64,000 nt of DNA from the NCBI GenBank assembly GCA_033763995.1, contig JANRJL010000008.1, forward strand, positions 124,001-188,000, given 5' to 3'. Made by a program: the position numbers and the translations under genes. Shown here in pieces: positions 1 to 7,326 of this stretch (its first letter is position 1; the number at the start of each line of letters is the position of its first letter). Under the pieces are notes generated by a model, which had not been told where the DNA came from, ran no database searches, and was given only the letters and a program-made list of their open reading frames with translations. Source of the DNA: GCA-2737725 sp033763995 (GTDB taxonomy: Bacteria > Pseudomonadota > Alphaproteobacteria > Rhodospirillales > Rhodospirillaceae).

Positions 1-509
1 GCCGGAAAAACCCGCCCGTTGCCGAAGGGATTGCGGCCGTTGATCACGACAATTTTTAGATCTTTGTGCAGCCCCGGCGTCTGGTGGCCGTCGTCCAGCA
101 CGGCCACATCAAGGCCCGCGTCTTGCGCGGCCCTGACGCCACGAAAGCGATTTTTCGCGACCCAGGTCGGACCGTGCGCGGCATGCAGCAGCGCCTCGTC
201 GCCCACGTCATCGGCGGTGTGGATCGCCGGGTCGACCCGCACCGGCCCGCGCAGCCGACCGCCGTAACCGCGCAGCACGACGCCAGCCTTGCGCCCGCGC
301 GCTAGGAGGTGACGGACGACGGACATGGTCACGGGCGTCTTGCCCGCGCCGCCCACCGTGAGCCCGCCGACGGAAATCACGGGAATACCCGCGCGCGGCG
401 CATCGGCGCGCGAGGCCCGGGCGGTCGTCACCGCGCCGTAGATGCGCCCGAAGGGCTCGAGCGCGCGCGCCGGCCAACTGTCGTCGAACCAGAAGTCAGG
501 CGGGTGCAC
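1..509 (-). CDS. lpxK: Tetraacyldisaccharide 4'-kinase, 3' part cut by window edge
   Basis: LpxK phosphorylates the 4' position of the lipid A disaccharide at the inner membrane, late in lipid A synthesis. About 169 N-terminal residues are visible. After a short amphipathic start they contain the P-loop VGGAGKTPV near residues 53-60 within the family signature PVISVGGLTVGGAGKTP, followed by GDEALLHA and a DDGHQ stretch typical of LpxK. The GTG start is chosen because AGAGG lies six bases upstream and no ATG fits; it sits 14 bases inside the end of the upstream acyltransferase gene, so the two are translationally coupled. The C-terminal half lies beyond base 1. The family call is firm; activity cannot be judged from a partial chain. 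Confidence 0.9.
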   Translation of the reverse strand, partial: MHPPDFWFDDSWPARALEPFGRIYGAVTTARASRADAPRAGIPVISVGGLTVGGAGKTPVTMSVVRHLLARGRKAGVVLRGYGGRLRGPVRVDPAIHTADDVGDEALLHAAHGPTWVAKNRFRGVRAAQDAGLDVAVLDDGHQTPGLHKDLKIVVINGRNPFGNGRVFP

Positions 510-1212
510 GGTGAGCCTCTTTGTCCGTCGTGGCGCCCGTGAGTGCATCGGCGGCATCGCTCACGCGATTGAGTTCCACCTCCACGCGCAGGCGTAGCGC
601 CTCCAAGGTCGCATCGTCGGCATCGCGCGGGATGTGAATGGCATCGCCCCACACCTGAACGCCGCGCCCGAAGGGCAGGCCGATGATGAGCCGGTCCCAG
701 GTTTTCAAGTTCATACGCCGGCTGACCGCCACGGCCACCGGCACGATCGGCGCCCCCGACAGGCGCGCGAGCGCGATCACGCCGTCCTGGGCGACGCGCG
801 CGGGCCCGCGCGGCCCATCGGGCGTGATGCCCACGCTCTCGCCCGCTTTCAGTTTGCGAATCAGGTGCCGGAGGGCCTCGCCGCCGCCGCGCGTGGTGGA
901 GCCCGCCACCGTCGAGATGCCGAAGGCCGCCACGGCGGCCGAGATCAACTGCCCGTCCGGGTGGCTCGAGATCAGCATGTGAAACGGCGCGGCCGACGGC
1001 CAGCAATAGGGCATCAGGGCCAGGCGCTGGTGCCAGAAGGCGACGATCACCGGCTGTTCGCCGCGCCAGGCGCGCGCCATGACCTCGCCGTTGACGCCGG
1101 TCCAGCGGTTGGCGGCCTTCACCAGCTTGATATGGGCGGTCGTGACCGCGCCCAGGCCGCGGCGCACCCCGGGGCGGCGACTCCAATGCTTGACTTTATT
1201 ACCGAGCGTCAT
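496..1212 (-). CDS. DUF374-family lysophospholipid acyltransferase-like protein
   Basis: This 238-residue protein belongs to the DUF374 branch of the lysophospholipid acyltransferase superfamily, which in alphaproteobacteria sits beside lipid A genes and probably acylates a lipid A or phospholipid precursor at the inner membrane. Visible motifs, numbered from the ATG, are FWHQRL (59-64), SSHPDGQLI (82-90), GSTTRGGG (104-111) and PDGPRGP (131-137), the last being the family's most diagnostic string. The gene overlaps lpxK by 14 bases. A TTG at 1242 with AAGG just upstream would add ten residues and is a real alternative start, since the ATG has no clear ribosome-binding site. waaA, often between these two genes, is absent here. 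Confidence 0.85.
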   Translation of the reverse strand: MTLGNKVKHWSRRPGVRRGLGAVTTAHIKLVKAANRWTGVNGEVMARAWRGEQPVIVAFWHQRLALMPYCWPSAAPFHMLISSHPDGQLISAAVAAFGISTVAGSTTRGGGEALRHLIRKLKAGESVGITPDGPRGPARVAQDGVIALARLSGAPIVPVAVAVSRRMNLKTWDRLIIGLPFGRGVQVWGDAIHIPRDADDATLEALRLRVEVELNRVSDAADALTGATTDKEAHRAPA

Positions 1213-1355
1213 CGCGAGAATTGATTCGTAATTCCGATTCAAGGCCTTAAGCTATCGCCACAATTCAGTCACAGTAAGCGAAATAATCGCCCCGCCGAAT
1301 CTTCGACGGACCGCACCGCGCCACGGGGCCGCACATTTTGACGGGAGGGACGACC

Positions 1356-1592
1356 ATGACCGATCAAAAGCCGAACAATCAGAACCTGCTGTGGATCAGC
1401 ATCGCCGGGATCGCGGTGGTGCTGGCGCTGCTTTATATGACGATGGGCCGCGGCCAGGCGCCGCCGCCGCCGGCCCCCGCCGCCGTGCCCGAAGCGGCCT
1501 CACCCATGTCGGCGGAACCGCCGCCCGCGCCCGCCGTCGCCGACCCGGGTCCGGAGCCAACTCCAGCGCCAACTCCGGCGCCGCCGCAATAA
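1356..1592 (+). CDS. Small single-pass membrane protein with Ala/Pro-rich tail
   Basis: A 78-residue protein that I do not recognise as a named family. The ATG at 1356 is preceded by GGGAGG at good spacing, so translation is likely. Residues 1-14 are polar (MTDQKPNNQNLL), residues 14-34 form one hydrophobic helix, and the rest is a proline/alanine-rich tail with PTPAPTPAPP near the end. The layout suggests an inner-membrane anchor with an extended periplasmic tail. It lies alone between divergent lipid A genes and a convergent glycosyltransferase gene. No enzymatic motif is visible. Confidence 0.6.
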   Translation: MTDQKPNNQNLLWISIAGIAVVLALLYMTMGRGQAPPPPAPAAVPEAASPMSAEPPPAPAVADPGPEPTPAPTPAPPQ

Positions 1593-1600
1593 TTGCTCCG

Positions 1601-2647
1601 CTACACGGCCGCCGCGACTCTCGGTTCGACCGGCGTTTGCCCCCAGGGATAATCGAAGGGGCGGATGTTGGCCAGGAACTGCTCCGTGCAGGCCGCCCAT
1701 GAATAGGTTTCGGCGTGGGCGCGGCAGGCCTGTGGGGAAAGCGTCAGCGCTTGGCCGATGGCGAGGCCCAGGTTGTGGTGCAGGCATCCCACCGGCGCGT
1801 CGGCGATGACGTCGAGCGGCCCCGCAACCGGATAGGCCGCCACCGGCACGCCGCTGGCGAGCGCTTCCAGCAACACCAGGCCGAAGGTGTCGGTGAGGCT
1901 GGGAAAGACGAACACGTCGGCGGCGGCATAGTGGCGGGCCAGATCCTCGCCGTGCTTGGCGCCGAGAAACACCGCGGATTGATACTTCTGCCGCATCTGC
2001 GGCAACAGCGGACCGTCGCCGATGACGACCTTGGTGCCGGGCGTATCGAGCGTCAAGAACGCCTCGATGTTCTTTTCCACGGCCACGCGCCCGACATAGA
2101 GCAGGATCGGCCGCGGCAGATCGAGGAAGGCCTTGTCGCGCGGGCGGAACTGTTCCGTGTCGACGCCCCGGCTCCAGCGCTTGATGCGGTCAAAGCCCTG
2201 CGCCCTCAGTTCGCGCTCGATGGTCGGCGTGGCCACCATGATCGCGTCGGCCTGCCCGTGAAAACGCCGCAGCGCGGCGTAGGTCCACTTCGGCGGCAAG
2301 CCAAACCGCGCGTGCAGGTATTCCGGAAACTTGGTGTGGAAGGCCGTGGTGAAGGGCAGCCCGCGTTTGCGGCAATAGGACCATGCCGCCAGGCCCAGGG
2401 ACCCTTCGGTGGCGATATGAATCGCGCAGGGGCGAAAGCTGTCGATCAACTGCCGCATCTGGCGGCCCGGCCACAAGGCCAGGCGAATTTCCGGATAGGT
2501 CGGGCAGGGGATGGTGCGAAACAGATCGGGCGTGATGTACGTCACCTCGTGCCCGAGACCTTCGAGCCCGCGCTTCAGCGTGGCCAGCGTTCTTACGACG
2601 CCGTTGACTTGGGGATGCCAGGCGTCGGTGACGAGGAGTATTCGCAT
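1601..2647 (-). CDS. Glycosyltransferase family 4 (GT-B fold)
   Basis: A 348-residue GT4-type transferase, a retaining enzyme using a nucleotide sugar. It has the N-terminal acceptor-domain signature HPQVNGVVRTL (11-21), the donor-domain entry YVGRVAVEKN (184-193) and the EX7E-like motif SLTDTFGLVLLEALASG (250-266). It resembles the alphaproteobacterial group that glycosylates diacylglycerol or mannosylates lipids, but the acceptor cannot be deduced. Its start lies 55 bases inside the end of the LpxH-like phosphoesterase gene, so the two form one translational unit, which favours a lipid rather than an exopolysaccharide substrate. The ATG at 2647 begins the canonical MRILLVTDAWHP terminus; the frame is open further upstream only as a shadow. 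Confidence 0.85.
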   Translation of the reverse strand: MRILLVTDAWHPQVNGVVRTLATLKRGLEGLGHEVTYITPDLFRTIPCPTYPEIRLALWPGRQMRQLIDSFRPCAIHIATEGSLGLAAWSYCRKRGLPFTTAFHTKFPEYLHARFGLPPKWTYAALRRFHGQADAIMVATPTIERELRAQGFDRIKRWSRGVDTEQFRPRDKAFLDLPRPILLYVGRVAVEKNIEAFLTLDTPGTKVVIGDGPLLPQMRQKYQSAVFLGAKHGEDLARHYAAADVFVFPSLTDTFGLVLLEALASGVPVAAYPVAGPLDVIADAPVGCLHHNLGLAIGQALTLSPQACRAHAETYSWAACTEQFLANIRPFDYPWGQTPVEPRVAAAV

Positions 2648-3549
2648 TCTTTCGCCTTGTTGTAGGCCTCGAGGGGGATGCGGGCGGTCGCTAAGGTCTC
2701 GGTTGTCGCCGGGTGCGGCGCGGGCAACGCGAGCGGCGCGGTGTCGCCGGGCACCAGGCCGCGCAACTCGGCCCAGGGCACGATCTCGAAGCGGCCGTCG
2801 AAATGCTCCACCAGCGCCGTGCAGCTTTCGACCCAATCGCCGTCGTTGCAGTATTGAATGCCGTCGATGTGCTTGATCTCGGCGTGGTGGATATGGCCGC
2901 ACACCACGCCGTCGACGCCGCGCTGCTTGGCCATGCGCGCCATGGCGTGCTCGTAGCTGGAAATGAACGCCACCGCGTTCTTGACCTTGTGCTTCAAGTA
3001 TTTCGACAGCGACCAATAGGGCAGGCCCAGCGCGCGGCGCACGGCGTTGAGCCAGTGATTGAGCGCCAAGGCCGCGGCATAGGCCGAATCGCCCAGCACC
3101 GCGAGCCAGCGCGCGTACATCATCACGCCGTCGCATTCGTCGCCGTGCATGACGAGGAAGCGGCGGCCGTCGACGGTTTTGTGAACCGCGTCGCGGCGAA
3201 CCTTGATGCGGCCGAATTCGTAGCCGATGTAGTCGCGCGCGAACTCGTCGTGATTGCCCGGCACATACACCACGTCCGTGCCCTTGCGCGCCTTGCGCAG
3301 GATTTTCTGCACGACATCGTTGTGCGATTGCTGCCAGTACCAGCCCTTGCGCAGGCGCCAGCCGTCGAAGATGTCGCCGATGAGGTAAAGCTTCTCGGAC
3401 TCGGCGTGCTTCAGGAAATCGAGCAGAAAATCGGCCTTGCAGCCGCGCGTGCCGAGATGAACATCGGAAATGAAGATGGTGCGGAATTTTAAGGTGCTAC
3501 CGACGGCGCGCAATGTCGTCTCCGGTCCGTGACCAACGCGCGCACTCAT
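2593..3549 (-). CDS. LpxH-like calcineurin-family metallophosphoesterase
   Basis: A 318-residue phosphoesterase with the complete metal-binding set of the UDP-2,3-diacylglucosamine diphosphatase (LpxH/YbbF-like) branch: SDVHLG (28-33), GDIFDGW (58-64), GNHDE (98-102), VMHGDE (133-138) and GHIHHAE (218-224). LpxH itself is about 240 residues; this protein has an extra C-terminal 60 residues with no clear fold. Its last 55 bases encode the start of the downstream GT4 gene. It could be an LpxH substitute or a separate lipid phosphatase working with that glycosyltransferase; the sequence does not decide. The ATG at 3549 gives a short N-terminal extension before the conserved domain, so a slightly later start is possible. 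Confidence 0.85.
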   Translation of the reverse strand: MSARVGHGPETTLRAVGSTLKFRTIFISDVHLGTRGCKADFLLDFLKHAESEKLYLIGDIFDGWRLRKGWYWQQSHNDVVQKILRKARKGTDVVYVPGNHDEFARDYIGYEFGRIKVRRDAVHKTVDGRRFLVMHGDECDGVMMYARWLAVLGDSAYAAALALNHWLNAVRRALGLPYWSLSKYLKHKVKNAVAFISSYEHAMARMAKQRGVDGVVCGHIHHAEIKHIDGIQYCNDGDWVESCTALVEHFDGRFEIVPWAELRGLVPGDTAPLALPAPHPATTETLATARIPLEAYNKAKECEYSSSPTPGIPKSTAS

Positions 3550-3752
3550 ACGCGAGGCGGACTCGCCCGCCTAGAGTCCCACCCCCTGGTTTCGCGAAGA
3601 CTTCACCCGAACGCAACAGAAGCGTCACCGACGCAGGCGGGACTCGCCTCTCGGTATTCCGTCAGGTTCAATTTTCGCCGTGTTCGCGCTATATGTGAGT
3701 GATGACCCGGGCGCGACATATTCCGCCGGGTCAGGAGTGGAGATTTTGCGGC

Positions 3753-4283
3753 ATGGCCAAGCTCGTCTTCGGAATGAACATGTCGCTCGACGGCTACGTC
3801 GACCATATGGCGTTTGGGCCAAGCCCCATGCTGTTCCGCCACTTCATCGCGGAGGCCGAGGCGCAGGCGGGCAGCGTCTATGGCCGCAACATGTATGAGA
3901 TCATGCGTTACTGGGACGATGAGCATCCTGAATGGGGCGCCGACGAGCGCGCCTTCGCGGCGGCGTGGCGGAAACAACCGAAATGGGTCGTCTCGCGCTC
4001 GTTGAAGGCGGTCGGCCCCAACGCCAAGCTGGTGGAGGGTGACCTTACGGGTGCGATCCGCACGCTGAAGGCCGCGCGCGACGGCGAGATCGAAGTGGCC
4101 GGCCCGAACCTGGCGCACAGCCTCACCGCACTGGGCCTGATCGATGAGTATCGCATCTACCTGCACCCCGTCGTGCTGGGTCGCGGCGCGCCCTATTTCG
4201 CCGGACCCCGGCCGCCGCTGCGCCTGGTCGCCCACGATCGCGTGGACGAGAACGTGATGAGATTGAGATACGTTCCGGCTTAA
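3753..4283 (+). CDS. Dihydrofolate-reductase-like (RibD_C) family protein
   Basis: A 176-residue protein of the RibD C-terminal/dihydrofolate reductase-like superfamily. The opening MNMSLDGYVDH is the standard first strand, RNMYEIMRYW follows the YGRxTYE pattern, and the central GEIEVAGPNLAHSL corresponds to the NADPH-binding glycine strand; LIDEYRIYLHPVVLGRG is the usual C-terminal signature. Members are soluble NAD(P)H reductases with mostly unknown substrates. The ATG at 3753 is favoured because the family begins right there; an in-frame ATG at 3702 would add 17 residues without similarity. The gene stands alone, followed by a hairpin and a repeat-rich gap. Confidence 0.8.
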   Translation: MAKLVFGMNMSLDGYVDHMAFGPSPMLFRHFIAEAEAQAGSVYGRNMYEIMRYWDDEHPEWGADERAFAAAWRKQPKWVVSRSLKAVGPNAKLVEGDLTGAIRTLKAARDGEIEVAGPNLAHSLTALGLIDEYRIYLHPVVLGRGAPYFAGPRPPLRLVAHDRVDENVMRLRYVPA

Positions 4284-4308
4284 TTGCACCGACGATACAG
4301 TTGCAGCC

Positions 4309-4333
4309 GATAAACAAGTCAAACTTGTTTATC
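4309..4333 (+). terminator. Perfect 10-bp inverted repeat after the RibD_C gene
   Basis: GATAAACAAG and CTTGTTTATC flank a five-base loop, 25 bases after the stop codon of the reductase gene. It is A/T-rich and has no T tract after it, so it would be a weak intrinsic terminator; a protein-binding site is an alternative. Confidence 0.4.
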
Positions 4334-4405
4334 GCGTTCGTGAGTCGTGGGGATAAAGTCTCTCTCCGCATTCAATCGCGGCGTGATTTGTGCTAGCCTT
4401 CTGGC

Positions 4406-4438
4406 ATGACCCAGGCGCGCGACATACTCCGCCGGGTC
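4406..4438 (+). repeat. Second copy of the sequence at 3703-3733
   Basis: The stretch starting ATGACCCAGGCGCG repeats bases 3703-3733, upstream of the RibD_C gene start, with two substitutions and a two-base insertion; both end in TCCGCCGGGTC. Each copy is itself bounded by TGACCC and GGGTC in inverted orientation. It looks like a duplicated upstream or leader segment. The open frame beginning here has no recognisable protein. Confidence 0.5.
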
Positions 4439-4712
4439 GGAGACGAGGCTCGGCGGCGGCGCGGTGTCCTTCTGGCAACGCAGTTCGACACGTCCCGAAA
4501 TCGCCCGTTATCCCCACAATCCACGTCTCATTGTTTGGTCGCATTTCCACCGACTTGTTTCCTTGGGCCAAGTGGCTTTCACTTCCCCGCCTCCGCTAAG
4601 GCTTCGGCGGGTCCAGGTGCTTGTCCTCCAAAGTTGCGCAGCAACGAAGGAGGATCGGGGAAATGCTCTGGAAAAATTTTCCAAATTTTCGTGCCGTCGC
4701 GCCATGAGTCCG

Positions 4713-4746
4713 CCTGTTATTTTGGAATCCTCCCTGAAATAACAGG
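4713..4746. repeat. Palindromic repeat, CCTGTTATTT type, copy 1
   Basis: CCTGTTATTT and AAATAACAGG form a perfect 10-bp inverted repeat around TGGAATCCTCCCTG. A closely similar core recurs at 41018-41041. The flanking 4440-4890 is A/T-richer than the genes around it, contains no convincing coding sequence, and has several small self-complementary runs such as AAATTTT near 4673-4690. Confidence 0.6.
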
Positions 4747-4896
4747 TGGAACAGGCAACCGTTACGCGCAAATCAGTGCCAAATTTGGGGGCTCTCGCAA
4801 AAATTTTGCGCGCGGGATATGCGGATTGTTGAGCGTGCCGGATGGGGAAAACGCTGAGCGACCGGTCTTGGGCAGGGCCCGAGACACCTCTCAATT

Positions 4897-5055
4897 GTCA
4901 CCCTCGGGCGTGACCCGAGGGTCCAGAGGTTTCTGTTTGAGATGTAAACAAAAAACCCTGGATTCTCGGGTCAAGCCCGAGAATGACAGTCGGGGTACGG
5001 CGCGCGGGCCAAGGGCTGGCTCCGGGCATAAATCCCAGGGTGACATTCGGAGTAG
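4897..5055. repeat. Compound palindromic repeat (two stem-loops in opposite orientation)
   Basis: Hairpin one is CCCTCGGG-CGTGA-CCCGAGGG (4901-4921) and hairpin two is TTCTCGGG-TCAAG-CCCGAGAA (4963-4983). The flanks TGTCA...CCAGAGG and CCCTGGA...TGACA make the two units inverted relative to each other, and a partial third unit ends at CCAGGGTGACATTC (5035-5048). This is the common alphaproteobacterial intergenic repeat type; another copy is at 36871-36976. It lies just past the pmbA stop codon and could end transcription from that side. Together with the entries above it accounts for the otherwise gene-free 4284-5089. Confidence 0.75.
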
Positions 5056-5089
5056 AGTGCCAATTCCGGAGCGGAACCGGCTCGACGGG

Positions 5090-6433
5090 CTACACCCCCG
5101 CCAAACTCATGCCGTCGATGCGCACCGTGGGGGCGTCGACGCCGTATTGAAACTCCAGGTCGCTCGCCGGCGTCAGGTGCTTGAACATCGACTTGAGGTT
5201 CCCGGCGATGGTGATTTCGTTCACCGGGTGCGTCAGCTCGCCCTTCTCGATCCAGTAGCCCACCGCGCCCCGGCTGTAATCGCCGGTGATGCCGTTGACG
5301 CCTTGGCCGACCAGGTCGGTGACGTAAAGCCCGGCGGCGATATCCGACATGAGACTTTCGCGCGAGGTGGGCCCCGCCGCCATGTAAACGTTGGTGGAAC
5401 TGGGCGAGGGCGGCGAGGACGCGCCGCGCGCGGCGTGGCCCGTGGGCGGGAGCTTGAGTTGGCGCGCCGAGCGCAAGTCCAGCAGCCAGGTGGTCAGCAT
5501 GCCGTTGTCGACAAGCTGGCGGCGGCGATTGGCCAAGCCTTCGGCGTCGCAGGGCTTGGAGCGCAGGCCGCGGTGGCGGTGCGGGTCCTCGATGATGGTC
5601 ACCCACGGCCCGAACACCTCGGTGCCCATGGCGTCCTTCAGGAACGAGGTGCCGCGCGCGATGGAGGAGCCGTTGATGGCGCCGAGCAGATGGCTCACCA
5701 GCCCACGCGCCACGCGCGGATCGAAGATCACCGGGAACTTGCCGCTCTTCATCTTGCGCCCGCCCAGCTTGCGCACCGCGCGCTGGCCTGCCGTGCGGCC
5801 GATGTCGGCCGCCGCGCGCAGGTCGGCGAAGTAGACCGCGCTGGAATAGTCGTAATCGGTCTCCATGCCCGTCTTGGCGTCGCCGGCGATCACCGAGGCG
5901 CTTATGGACGAGCCCGACGATTCGTAGGCGCGGTGAAAGCCGATGGAATTGGCGATGGCGACGTGGCTGCGCCCCCAGCTCATGGAGGCGCCCTCGGAGT
6001 TCGTGACGCCCTTCACCGCCAGGGCGGCGGCCTCGCATGTCTTGGCCTGGGCGATCAGGGTGTCGGCGTCGACGTCGCGCGGATCGCAGATGTCGAGTGT
6101 GGGCAAGTACGCCGCCAACTGTTCGGGCTCGGCCAAACCCACGTGAGGATCCTCGGGCACCGTGCGCGCCATGGCCACGGCGCGCGCGACCAACTCACTC
6201 AGCGCTTTCTTGGAGCGGTCGGCCGAGGCGACGATGGCCTGGCGCCGGCCCACCAGCACGCGCAGGCCGATGTCGCCGCCCTCGGCGCGCTCCAGGTGCT
6301 CGAGCTTGCCCAGCCGGGTCGTCACCGACACCGAGCGCCCATCGGCGACGATGGCGTCGGCCTGATGGGCGCCCGCCTTTTTGGCGGCCTTGATGAGGTC
6401 CGTGAGGATGTTGAGCAGATTGTCGGAGGCCAT
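5090..6433 (-). CDS. pmbA: PmbA/TldE-type protein of the TldD/TldE protease pair
   Basis: A 447-residue PmbA/TldE homologue. TldD and TldE form a cytoplasmic heterodimeric metalloprotease that degrades or matures unfolded peptides, including microcin and RiPP precursors; the metal site is carried by TldD, and TldE lacks it. Consistent with TldE, no HExxxH is present. Family features include RLGKLEHLERAEGGDIGLRV (42-61), SWGRSHVAIANSIGF near 150, KFPVIFDPRVARGL and FLKDAMGTEVFGPWVTIIEDP near 280, and the C-terminal VNEITIAGNLKSMFKHL. The ATG at 6433 is chosen because the family starts with this helix. No tldD lies in the window. Confidence 0.9.
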   Translation of the reverse strand: MASDNLLNILTDLIKAAKKAGAHQADAIVADGRSVSVTTRLGKLEHLERAEGGDIGLRVLVGRRQAIVASADRSKKALSELVARAVAMARTVPEDPHVGLAEPEQLAAYLPTLDICDPRDVDADTLIAQAKTCEAAALAVKGVTNSEGASMSWGRSHVAIANSIGFHRAYESSGSSISASVIAGDAKTGMETDYDYSSAVYFADLRAAADIGRTAGQRAVRKLGGRKMKSGKFPVIFDPRVARGLVSHLLGAINGSSIARGTSFLKDAMGTEVFGPWVTIIEDPHRHRGLRSKPCDAEGLANRRRQLVDNGMLTTWLLDLRSARQLKLPPTGHAARGASSPPSPSSTNVYMAAGPTSRESLMSDIAAGLYVTDLVGQGVNGITGDYSRGAVGYWIEKGELTHPVNEITIAGNLKSMFKHLTPASDLEFQYGVDAPTVRIDGMSLAGV

Positions 6434-6528
6434 GGAACGATGCGTCTTGGTGTGGTTTGGGTTCGGGCGCAAGCCATACCCTTCCTGACCGGGCGACGCA
6501 AATCGGGATGCGGCCTCGACACCCCAAG

Positions 6529-6549
6529 AAACTATCATTATGATAGTTT
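6529..6549. promoter_or_regulatory. Operator-like perfect inverted repeat upstream of DUF4258/HTH pair
   Basis: AAACTATCAT and ATGATAGTTT flank a single T: ten perfect base pairs, A/T-rich in a GC-rich setting. It lies in the divergent gap between pmbA and the toxin-like gene and covers the upstream ATG at 6540, which argues that translation starts later, at 6576. The HTH protein of the pair is the obvious candidate to bind it. Confidence 0.65.
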
Positions 6550-6575
6550 TTGCAAATTCGCGGCGGACGCCCCCG

Positions 6576-6860
6576 ATGCTGTCCAGAACCGACGCCGAAG
6601 CCCTCATTCATCGCCTGGCGCGCAAGCCAGGCGCGGTTGTCTTGGAACTGCCCCACGCCCAAAGCCGGATGCTGGCGCGGCGCATTTCGACGGCGGACGT
6701 GTTCAAGGTTATGCGCGAGGGCCGCGTCGACCGGGGACCGGTGCGCGACGAATGGGGCGATGCGCGCTACCGCGTCTCCGGCGCGGCGTGGGAACGCAAC
6801 GTGCGCGTCGTCGTGGCGCTGCACGGCGAGGACAAAGTGTTCGTGGTGACGGTGTATTGA
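6576..6860 (+). CDS. DUF4258 family protein, probable toxin of a TA pair
   Basis: A 94-residue DUF4258 protein. The family pattern is visible as ELPHAQSRMLARRISTADV, then VMREGRVDRGP, a central WGDARYRVSG strand and the closing VVVALHGEDKVFVVTVY. DUF4258 proteins resemble RelE/MqsR-fold toxins and usually precede an MqsA/HTH antitoxin gene, as here. No catalytic residue set is established for the family, so mRNA cleavage is inference. The ATG at 6576 is preferred to the one at 6540, which lies inside the operator palindrome. The HTH gene follows after eight bases. Confidence 0.7.
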   Translation: MLSRTDAEALIHRLARKPGAVVLELPHAQSRMLARRISTADVFKVMREGRVDRGPVRDEWGDARYRVSGAAWERNVRVVVALHGEDKVFVVTVY

Positions 6861-6868
6861 GGTCGGCG

Positions 6869-7321
6869 ATGAAAAAGAAACTCTATCACTACCGCATGAG
6901 CGGGCTTGAGGGCATTTACCTGGCCGATGGGTTCGACATCGTCGACACCCATCGCGGGCAGGGTGTCGTGTTCCACGACGTCGAGGGCCTGCACCGCGCC
7001 ATCGGGCGCCATCTCATGAAAAGCCGCAAACGCCTGTCGGGACCGGAGTTGCGATTTCTCCGCAAGGACTTGGACCAGACGCAAGCCGCGCTCGCGCGGC
7101 TCTTGGGCGTCACCAGCCAGCAAGTGGCAAGGTGGGAAAAGGGCCAGAGCGCCATGCCGGCCGCCGCCGACGCCATGCTGCGGTTGATCTACGCCGAGAC
7201 CATCGGCGAGCCGATGAAGCCGTCGGTGGTGTTGCGCGTGATCGACGGCGCCGCGAAGGGGCCGTCCAAGCGCGCCGTGTTCACCGCCTTGCGCGGCTGG
7301 CACGCGGCGGGGGCGGCGTAG
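6869..7321 (+). CDS. HTH-type regulator, probable antitoxin of the DUF4258 pair
   Basis: A 150-residue protein with an N-terminal YHYRMSGLEGIYLADGF segment typical of the partner of DUF4258 proteins, and a XRE-type helix-turn-helix near residues 65-95 (LDQTQAALARLLGVTSQQVARWE). This is the arrangement of MqsA-like antitoxins, although the N-terminal zinc-binding CxxC pairs of MqsA are missing. It most likely neutralises the DUF4258 protein and represses the operon through the palindrome at 6529-6549. The gene is convergent with ubiD, separated by five bases. Confidence 0.7.
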   Translation: MKKKLYHYRMSGLEGIYLADGFDIVDTHRGQGVVFHDVEGLHRAIGRHLMKSRKRLSGPELRFLRKDLDQTQAALARLLGVTSQQVARWEKGQSAMPAAADAMLRLIYAETIGEPMKPSVVLRVIDGAAKGPSKRAVFTALRGWHAAGAA

Positions 7322-7326
7322 TGATT

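Noticed and set aside
3603..4322. A 239-codon minus-strand frame opposite the RibD_C-type gene
   Set aside because: It lies almost entirely antisense to a recognised reductase-family gene and resembles no protein.
4406..7321. A 971-codon open frame on the plus strand spanning the repeat gap, pmbA and the TA pair
   Set aside because: It runs antisense to pmbA, its first part is repeat sequence, and only its last 150 codons (the HTH gene from 6869) have a recognisable protein with its own start.
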